Assembly: GCA_017504735.1 (NCBI GenBank)
Contig: JAFVQP010000124.1
Location: 1 to 13,247 of the forward strand
Length of the DNA: 13,247 nucleotides
From: Clostridia bacterium
GTDB lineage: Bacteria > Bacillota_A > Clostridia > Christensenellales > Borkfalkiaceae
Direction of reading: 5' to 3'
Position numbers and translations under genes: made by a program. The number at the start of each line of letters is the position of its first letter. Position 1 is the first letter of the stretch. The notes under the pieces are model-generated. The model was not told the DNA's origin. It saw only the letters and a program-made list of their open reading frames with translations, and searched no databases. Below are positions 1-6,676 of the stretch, in pieces.

Positions 1-209
1 CCCACAAGCGAACAACAAATGCAACCCGAATTCATTTCGGTTACGTTAATCCCTGCGTCTTGCAAAAAGCCGCCGTCGATACCAATTTCGCCGAATTCGT
101 TTTCTATCAAAACGACTTTTTCACCTGCATATGCTTCTTGAAGCAATTTTTTAATCAAAGTGGTTTTCCCTGCACCGAGAAAGCCCGAAAATATATCAAT
201 TTTTACCAT
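1..209 (-). CDS. CobW/COG0523-family GTPase, N-terminal fragment (runs off left edge)
   Basis: Only the first 69 codons lie in the window. They contain a P-loop at residues 7-15 (GFLGAGKTT), the ENEFGEIGIDG stretch typical of G3E-family GTPases, and a CxCC metal-binding motif near residues 64-66 (GCICCS). This combination marks the CobW/YjiA/COG0523 group, cytosolic GTPases that deliver or handle metal ions such as zinc or cobalt. The start is the ATG at 209, with an AAGG ribosome binding site a few bases upstream. It follows the M29 aminopeptidase on the same strand, but a 180-base gap holding a structured repeat separates them, so co-transcription is uncertain and I see no clear promoter of its own. 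The substrate metal cannot be told from this fragment. Confidence 0.9.
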   Translation of the reverse strand, partial: MVKIDIFSGFLGAGKTTLIKKLLQEAYAGEKVVLIENEFGEIGIDGGFLQDAGINVTEMNSGCICCSLV

Positions 210-266
210 AATTTTACCTTCTAATCTATCTTTAGTGAATGGGCGCTAAAACGCCTTATTTTCTTA

Positions 267-388
267 GTAAAAGAATAGCTACGAGCAGTTCAAGGCGCGG
301 TGAGTATGCCGACAGGAGCGTACCTAAATGTACGTGAGTTAGGCAAACGGAACCGTAACGATGAAATGCGAAGTGTATATACTTTTAC
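267..388 (-). repeat. Dispersed structured intergenic repeat, copy 1
   Basis: Shares two blocks with the copy at 12319-12479. The first is CGAGCAGTTCAAGGCGCG (282-299 here), followed after one variable base by TGAGT. The second is a 35-base module (309-343): CCGAYRGGAGCGTAC, six variable bases, GTACGTGAGYWAGG, 28 of 35 positions identical. The module forms a hairpin with stem CGTAC/GTACG (319-323 with 330-334) and an outer TGCC/GGCA pair (307-310 with 342-345). Outer arms 267-277 and 378-388 are complementary at 10 of 11 positions and end one base from the aminopeptidase stop codon. The element has no coding capacity. The strand given is that of the preceding gene; whether it is transcribed is unknown. 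Confidence 0.75.
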
Positions 389-389
389 C

Positions 390-1616
<1,227 letters not shown>

Positions 1617-1632
1617 ATTATTTCTTCCTTAT

Positions 1633-1661
1633 ATTATATTTCTCTAAAAAATCAAGTTCAA
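1633..1661 (-). promoter_or_regulatory. Sigma-A promoter-like sequence before the M29 gene
   Basis: On the minus strand TTGAAC (1661-1656) is followed by 17 bases and then TATAAT (1638-1633), a 4/6 and 6/6 match. The predicted +1 near 1626 falls inside the AAGGAAG ribosome binding site (1630-1624), only about ten bases before the ATG at 1616. If used, it would give an almost leaderless message, so it may be fortuitous. Confidence 0.35.
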
Positions 1662-1679
1662 CGCGTACCTGGTATCCCC

Positions 1680-2672
1680 TTAGCCTATAAAGTCGTAATT
1701 CATCGGGGTGTAAAACAGTGTACGAATTTGCTCGTCATCTTTTGTTTGCGCCAAAATCCACATCAATTTTGCAATAATGCTCTCATACGTCATCGAGTAG
1801 CTTTCTAACAGCGCAAAGCGATTTTTCCAACCTCTGCCTACCTGATAGACGTCCATATCACTGCCTTCTTGTTGCACCTGCGTTGTCACAACAAGGGTTT
1901 TCCCCTTCTTTTCCCAACCCGCAATGCGTTCGTAAAAGCCGTAATAATCTACTTCAGGAATTCCTCCCGTGCCATACCCTGCCAAAACTACACCGTCGTA
2001 GTAACGGAAGTAAGCATCTAACAATTCTCCTTTCATTCCAGGGGTCAAGGTAAGCAAGCCTACTTTATCATTCAACTCCAGGAAAAATTCTGGTTTGTCC
2101 ACTTTGGCAGTTTTGATATATTGTATAATGCGTCCGTCGCGGATTGCCGCCAGGCAAGGGAAATCCACACTGTCAAAAGCGTTGAAGCTCTTGGTGCGAA
2201 TTTTCTTTGCGCGCGTACCTGCGATTACGTTGCCCTGGAATACGATTACAACGTCTGATGCATGGTCACTTGCCGCATAGAGGAAGCTGTCGCGCAGGTT
2301 AATTCTACCGTCCGTATCCTCTTTATCGATTGGCTTTTGCGAACCGGTAAAGACGATAGGCTTGGGAGAATGCTGTACCATGTACGAGATCATTGCCGCT
2401 GTATAGGACATTGTATCCGTACCGTGGCACACCACAAAACCATCATATTGATCATAATTGTCACGAATTGCAGTCGCCAACTTTACCCAATGTTCGGGGG
2501 TAATATTGGTGCTGTCAATATTGTAAATTTGTATTGCCTCGGGTTGACAAAAATCAAATACTTCTGGCACACATTTTAATAAGCTTGTTGCCGCAAGGTT
2601 CGGGATCAACCCTTCGCCACCGGCTTGAGAGGCTATCGTCCCCCCTGTCGCAATCATCAAAATCTTTTTCAT
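1680..2672 (-). CDS. ansA: Type I (cytosolic) L-asparaginase
   Basis: A 330-residue protein hydrolysing L-asparagine to aspartate and ammonia. Catalytic elements are in place: TGGTIAS at residues 9-15 with nucleophile T12, HGTDT at 83-87 with T85 and D86, and the lysine K161 in RTKSFNAFDS. There is no signal peptide, and the length matches cytoplasmic AnsA-type enzymes rather than the secreted periplasmic type. An in-frame ATG at 2711 would add 13 residues and overlap the upstream gene by 29 bases. I prefer the ATG at 2672, because MKKILMIATGGTIAS is the family's normal N-terminus and TAAGGA, overlapping the upstream stop codon, supplies the ribosome binding site. Ten bases separate it from the U32 gene, so the two are almost surely co-transcribed and probably translationally coupled. 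Family assignment is firm; physiological preference for asparagine over glutamine is assumed. Confidence 0.93.
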   Translation of the reverse strand: MKKILMIATGGTIASQAGGEGLIPNLAATSLLKCVPEVFDFCQPEAIQIYNIDSTNITPEHWVKLATAIRDNYDQYDGFVVCHGTDTMSYTAAMISYMVQHSPKPIVFTGSQKPIDKEDTDGRINLRDSFLYAASDHASDVVIVFQGNVIAGTRAKKIRTKSFNAFDSVDFPCLAAIRDGRIIQYIKTAKVDKPEFFLELNDKVGLLTLTPGMKGELLDAYFRYYDGVVLAGYGTGGIPEVDYYGFYERIAGWEKKGKTLVVTTQVQQEGSDMDVYQVGRGWKNRFALLESYSMTYESIIAKLMWILAQTKDDEQIRTLFYTPMNYDFIG

Positions 2673-2682
2673 ACCTGTTTCC

Positions 2683-3909
2683 TTATGCCTTTTTCCTACG
2701 CAAATAATCACCTTTTTTCAAAGCGTACGGACATTTGATTTTATAAATTTCCTGTACAAGTTTCGCATCATCGACAAGCGCGCCCTTACCATCAAAAATC
2801 TCTTCCGCCACAAATGTTTTGGCAAAATTGCCATCGGGGGAAAGCACTTCTAAAACGTCTCCCTGCTTGAAACGGTTGCGCATTTCTGCAAGCACGTAAC
2901 CATTTTCACAGCCTAAAACATCCGCAATATAGATGTAGTCCCCTTTCGATTGACTGTCCTCATAATTGACCGTTTCAGGATTTTTACCAAGCATATACGC
3001 CGTGGTGTAATCACGGTGCGCTACGTTGGAAAGCTCTGTTTCGGATAAGGTAAAGTCCCCACCGTCCATCAAGCGGCGATAAGCATTAATCACCGTCGCA
3101 AGGTAATAACCACTCTTCATGCGCCCTTCAATCTTGAATGAACGCACACCTGCCCCTTCCATTTCACGCAAATACGCAAGCATGTTGAGGTCTTTACTGT
3201 TAAAAATGAACGAGCCTTTTTCATCTTGTTCAATCGGCAACCATTCCGATTGACCATTGGTCGCATTCAAGGCGCGAACCTCGTAACGCCATCTGCACGA
3301 TTGCACACATGCTCCGCGGTTGGAGGATCTACCGTCTAAATAGTCGGATAATAAACATCTACCGCTGTACGAAATGCACATCGCACCATGGACAAAGGCT
3401 TCCAACTCGGTTTCAGGGGTAAAAGCGTGAATTTCCGCAATTTCGCTTAAAGACAGTTCACGCGCTAAAATAACACGTGCGACACCCTGCTCCTGCCAAA
3501 ATTTAACCGCATACTTATTGGTGGTATTTGCCTGCGTGGAAAGGTGAATGGGAAGTTTCGGCGCAACTTTTTTCGCCGTATATACGACGCCAGGATCACT
3601 GATAATCGCCGCATCCACACCGATTTCTTCCAAACGTTTAAAATAATCTTGCAACATAGGAAAGTCGGCGTTGCGCGCAAAAACATTTGCCGTTACGTAC
3701 ACCTTTTTTCCAAGCGAGTGCGCATGTGCCACCGCCGAAGATAATTCTTCCACGGTAAAATTATCCGCAAAGGTACGAAGGGAAAACTGTTTCCCCCCTA
3801 CGTATGCTGCATCAGCGCCAAAATGGAATGCTGTCAACAGCTTTTGATAGCTACCCGCAGGTGCTAACAACTCCGCTTGAATTGTATTTTTTTCTCTTGT
3901 ATTCTCCAA
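2683..3909 (-). CDS. trhP: U32-family protein, probable tRNA 5-hydroxyuridine synthesis enzyme TrhP
   Basis: A 408-residue U32 'peptidase' protein. It opens with ELLAPAGS near residue 13 and carries the family signature EAFVHGAMCISYSGRC at 170-185. Four cysteines, C178, C185, C201 and C205, are arranged like the iron-sulphur ligands of this family, and SFKIEGRMKS at 257-266 is another hallmark. U32 proteins of this type (YegQ/TrhP in E. coli, YrrN and YrrO in B. subtilis) are needed for prephenate-dependent hydroxylation of wobble U34 in tRNA. The length is closest to B. subtilis YrrO. The gene directly follows a TrmR-like methyltransferase, as in the B. subtilis yrrMNO locus, which supports the tRNA role over proteolysis. 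The start appears to be TTG at 3909 with a weak GGTGG upstream; no in-frame ATG is better placed. Only one U32 gene is present here. Confidence 0.85.
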   Translation of the reverse strand: MENTREKNTIQAELLAPAGSYQKLLTAFHFGADAAYVGGKQFSLRTFADNFTVEELSSAVAHAHSLGKKVYVTANVFARNADFPMLQDYFKRLEEIGVDAAIISDPGVVYTAKKVAPKLPIHLSTQANTTNKYAVKFWQEQGVARVILARELSLSEIAEIHAFTPETELEAFVHGAMCISYSGRCLLSDYLDGRSSNRGACVQSCRWRYEVRALNATNGQSEWLPIEQDEKGSFIFNSKDLNMLAYLREMEGAGVRSFKIEGRMKSGYYLATVINAYRRLMDGGDFTLSETELSNVAHRDYTTAYMLGKNPETVNYEDSQSKGDYIYIADVLGCENGYVLAEMRNRFKQGDVLEVLSPDGNFAKTFVAEEIFDGKGALVDDAKLVQEIYKIKCPYALKKGDYLRRKKA

Positions 3910-3941
3910 AATGCACCACCCATGTATGCGTTGAATGTATT

Positions 3942-4574
3942 TTACGCCTTTTTCTCCGTGTTATAAACCGACAAGGCAACCCCATCACCCACATTTAAAA
4001 CAGAGGTGATAAAGTCTTTATCCGCCGTAACAACTTCTAAATAGGAACGAATTTTATCCACGATTGAATGTCGCTTTTGAGGGGTCGGTTCTTCACCGCT
4101 CACCCAGCCGTACAGCAACACGTCGTCCGCAAAAAGAATTGCGCCTTGCTTCATTAAACGTTTTAGGTCAAAAAGATACTTTTCATACTGCGCTTTGGGA
4201 CCGTCTAAAAATACAAAGTCGAATTCCCCGTCCATCATCGCAAGGATTTCCCCTGCATCGCCCAAATGCGCATTGATACGATCGCTCACCCCAAAGTCAG
4301 CAAAGTTTTTTTTCGCTTCAAGGTAGCGTTCTTCTTCTAACTCAATCGTGGTTAAACGAGCAGATGGACACTCGTACAACATCGAAACCGCCGAAAGGCC
4401 AACCGCAGTACCAATCTCTAAAATACGCAACGGCTTTGCCATATGCAAGGTTAAAAGGAGAAAATTCAACGTTTCATCGTCCGCAACGGGAATTCCGCGG
4501 CTCAATGCATCCGCACGACGAGCCGCTATCCTTTCATCAATATTCAATTTTACCAACGATGCTGTATATTTCAT
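3942..4574 (-). CDS. trmR: SAM-dependent O-methyltransferase, probable tRNA 5-hydroxyuridine methyltransferase TrmR
   Basis: A 210-residue class I methyltransferase of the COMT/YrrM type. It shows the SAM-binding motif LEIGTAVGLSAVSM (about residues 51-64), an acidic residue at the end of the next strand (TTIELEEER), GDAGEI, and the metal-associated FVFLDGPKAQYEKY followed by FADDVLLYGWV. In B. subtilis YrrM/TrmR methylates 5-hydroxyuridine at tRNA position 34 to 5-methoxyuridine. The adjacent U32 gene, whose product makes that hydroxyl, is the main reason for the specific call; on sequence alone it could be another small-molecule O-methyltransferase. Its ATG lies three bases after the RNase J stop codon, with GGAAGTG upstream overlapping the end of rnj, so translation is probably coupled to RNase J. 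The gap to the U32 gene is 32 bases. Confidence 0.85.
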   Translation of the reverse strand: MKYTASLVKLNIDERIAARRADALSRGIPVADDETLNFLLLTLHMAKPLRILEIGTAVGLSAVSMLYECPSARLTTIELEEERYLEAKKNFADFGVSDRINAHLGDAGEILAMMDGEFDFVFLDGPKAQYEKYLFDLKRLMKQGAILFADDVLLYGWVSGEEPTPQKRHSIVDKIRSYLEVVTADKDFITSVLNVGDGVALSVYNTEKKA

Positions 4575-4577
4575 CTT

Positions 4578-6557
4578 TTACACTTCCACTACGGACACCA
4601 CAATAAGCGGCGCCTGCTTCGTCGTTTTGTAAAAATAATTTTTTAAGGCTTTACGGATTGCAAGCTGCAAATCTTCTTTGTTGCCTCTTTCGTAATCATA
4701 GGCGTCAATTGCACGTTTGATAACGTTTCTTAACTCTTTTTCGGTATTATCACCCGTAAAAACGCAACCGTGTGCCTCTAAAATAGGCTCGTTTACAACA
4801 TAGTTGCCCGTTACGGCAAGCGCGACGGTAAATACGCCGTCCGCGGACATCTTTAGACGATCGCGAATCACTTCACTGCTACCGTAGTCCTCTACCCCAG
4901 CGCCATCGATTAGACGCGTACCTGCCTGCACGTTTTCGCCAAGTTTCATCGACTTATCCGTCAATTCAACACAGTTGCCAATATCCGTGATAAGGATATT
5001 TCTTTCCGCCATACCAAGGGAAATTGCAAGTTGTGCGTGGCGTTTTAAATGGCGATATTCACCATGAACGGGGATGAAAAATTTCGGGTTCAACAGCGAA
5101 TATAAGATTTTATGTTCTTCCTGACATGCATGACCGGAAACATGGATTTTTTCCAAGCTTTCATACACCACGCGCGCGCCTTTCTTGTACAAATTGTTGA
5201 TAACACGATAAATCATCTTTTCGTTGCCCGGAATAGGGTTTGCGGAAATAATAATCGTATCGTTTTCACCGATTGTAACCTTGTTAAATTCCCCCATCGC
5301 CATACGCGTCAATGCGGACATGGGCTCCCCTTGCGAGCCTGTGGATACAATAACTAACTCGCCATCGAAGAGGTTCTTCGTCTTTTCAATGTCAATCAAA
5401 ACACCTTCAGGGATACGAAGTTCACCGATTTTCACAGCGGCATCTACCACTTTGAACATACTTCTACCCGACAGCGCAACTTTACGGCGGTACTTCACCG
5501 CCAAGTCAATAATTTGCTGTAAACGATGCACGTTGGACGCAAAAGTTGCAATAATCAACCGACGATGCATATTCTCCGAGAATAAATGGTCAAGCGTCGT
5601 GCCTACCACCGTTTCGCTCATCGTATATCCAGGGCGTTCAATGTTGGTTGATTCACTCATATACAGTAAAACGCCTTCTTTGCCAAGCTCGGCAATGCGT
5701 TTGAAATCCATTGGTGCGCCTGCTACTGGCGTCAGATCGATTTTAAAGTCACCACTATGATAAATTAAACCATTGGGGGTGCGAATTGCGAGGGCGCAAG
5801 CGCCCGAAATTGAGTGATTTACATTAATAAATTCCACTTCAAATGCGCCAAGCTTCACCCTATCCCCAGGTTGTACAACACGCTGTGTCGTACCGGAAAT
5901 ACGCTGTTCCTGCAGTTTATTATCTGCCAGCATCAAGGTTAACTTTGTGCCATAAATGGGGGTTTCCGGATTGATTTCCTTCATCAAATAAGGAAGCCCA
6001 CCGATGTGGTCTTCGTGTCCGTGTGTTAAAACGATGGCGCGAATTTTATCTTTATTTTGCACCAAATAGGTGACATCGGGTACAACTGAATCCACCCCAG
6101 GCATATCTTCGCCAGGGAAGGTAAGCCCTGCATCCACCACAATAATATCGTGGCCATATTCGAATGCGGTCATATTTTTCCCAATCTCCCCAACACCGCC
6201 CAGGAAAATTACCTTTACGGGCTTTTTCTTCTTTTCCGTCGTCGGTTTCTTTGTTTTAGCGGTGGATTTTGCTTGTTTATCAAGGGGTCTCTGCACCTTA
6301 TCCTCTTTTGCAACCACATTCTTTATCTGCTTTTTAGAGGATTTTTTCGACGTATTTTCCATTTCTTGCGTTTGTTTCACGTCTTGTGCCTGCTTAGGTT
6401 TTCTTATTTTTTTAGCAGGCGGCGTCATCGTAATCATCGAGCCAGACAGGTCAAACGCCGTACCCATCGGATTGGTTTTTCCTTTTGTAGGACCTTTCTT
6501 TCCCTTTGTGCTTTTCTCACTTCTAGGGATTGATTTGCCTTGTTTTGTTTCTTTCAC
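4578..6557 (-). CDS. rnj: Ribonuclease J with a long basic N-terminal extension
   Basis: A 659-residue beta-CASP metallo-beta-lactamase RNase, the 5'-to-3' exonuclease and endonuclease central to mRNA decay and rRNA maturation in Bacillota. The catalytic core starts near residue 114 (VKVIFLGGVGEIGKN). Zinc ligands appear in HGHEDH at 179-184, H248, and HSGD at 267-270. MSESTN (300-305), STGSQGEP, HVSGH (472-476) and PVHGEYRH are the expected beta-CASP and C-terminal core motifs. Residues 1-113 are extra relative to B. subtilis RNase J1: lysine-, threonine- and glutamine-rich, apparently disordered and strongly basic, possibly RNA-binding. The start is GTG at 6557; an in-frame TAA lies nine bases upstream, so no earlier start exists. 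AAGGAG is 13 bases upstream, somewhat distant. It is the first gene of the cluster, preceded by a terminator and a hairpin. J1 versus J2 type was not determined. Confidence 0.96.
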   Translation of the reverse strand: MKETKQGKSIPRSEKSTKGKKGPTKGKTNPMGTAFDLSGSMITMTPPAKKIRKPKQAQDVKQTQEMENTSKKSSKKQIKNVVAKEDKVQRPLDKQAKSTAKTKKPTTEKKKKPVKVIFLGGVGEIGKNMTAFEYGHDIIVVDAGLTFPGEDMPGVDSVVPDVTYLVQNKDKIRAIVLTHGHEDHIGGLPYLMKEINPETPIYGTKLTLMLADNKLQEQRISGTTQRVVQPGDRVKLGAFEVEFINVNHSISGACALAIRTPNGLIYHSGDFKIDLTPVAGAPMDFKRIAELGKEGVLLYMSESTNIERPGYTMSETVVGTTLDHLFSENMHRRLIIATFASNVHRLQQIIDLAVKYRRKVALSGRSMFKVVDAAVKIGELRIPEGVLIDIEKTKNLFDGELVIVSTGSQGEPMSALTRMAMGEFNKVTIGENDTIIISANPIPGNEKMIYRVINNLYKKGARVVYESLEKIHVSGHACQEEHKILYSLLNPKFFIPVHGEYRHLKRHAQLAISLGMAERNILITDIGNCVELTDKSMKLGENVQAGTRLIDGAGVEDYGSSEVIRDRLKMSADGVFTVALAVTGNYVVNEPILEAHGCVFTGDNTEKELRNVIKRAIDAYDYERGNKEDLQLAIRKALKNYFYKTTKQAPLIVVSVVEV

Positions 6558-6570
6558 TTTGTTTTATTTT

Positions 6571-6593
6571 CTCCTTGGCAACCCATTGTTGCC
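6571..6593 (-). promoter_or_regulatory. Hairpin abutting the RNase J ribosome binding site
   Basis: Read on the minus strand, GGCAAC and GTTGCC form a 6-bp stem around a five-base loop (6593-6577), immediately followed by AAGGAG (6576-6571). The spacing from AAGGAG to the GTG is 13 bases. The hairpin could modulate initiation or shield the 5' end; no function is shown. I found no convincing promoter in 6558-6611, so rnj may depend on a weak promoter or on read-through. Confidence 0.4.
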
Positions 6594-6601
6594 TATATTC
6601 T

Positions 6602-6646
6602 GCTATAAAATAGAGAGCTGAAAAATATGGGAATTATCAGCTCTCT
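6602..6646 (-). terminator. Intrinsic terminator after the 732-residue protein gene
   Basis: A perfect 10-bp inverted repeat (AGAGAGCTGA at 6612-6621 with TCAGCTCTCT at 6637-6646) encloses a 15-base loop. On the minus strand it is followed by ATTTTATAG, a modest uridine tract. It lies 30 bases after the stop codon at 6677 and ahead of rnj. On the plus strand it is followed by TTATTATTC, so weak bidirectional action is possible. Confidence 0.75.
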
Positions 6647-6676
6647 TTATTATTCATATATTTCTTTTGTTTATAA

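Noticed and set aside
241..260. GGCG-CTAAAA-CGCC hairpin followed by TTATTTTC on the plus strand
   Set aside because: The stem is only 4-5 bp, there is no plus-strand gene to terminate, and in the minus direction it lacks a U-tract.
2673..2711. Possible upstream ATG start for asparaginase, adding 13 residues
   Set aside because: It would overlap the U32 gene by 29 bases. The added residues precede the normal MKKILMIATGGTIAS start, and the better-placed ribosome binding site serves the ATG at 2672.
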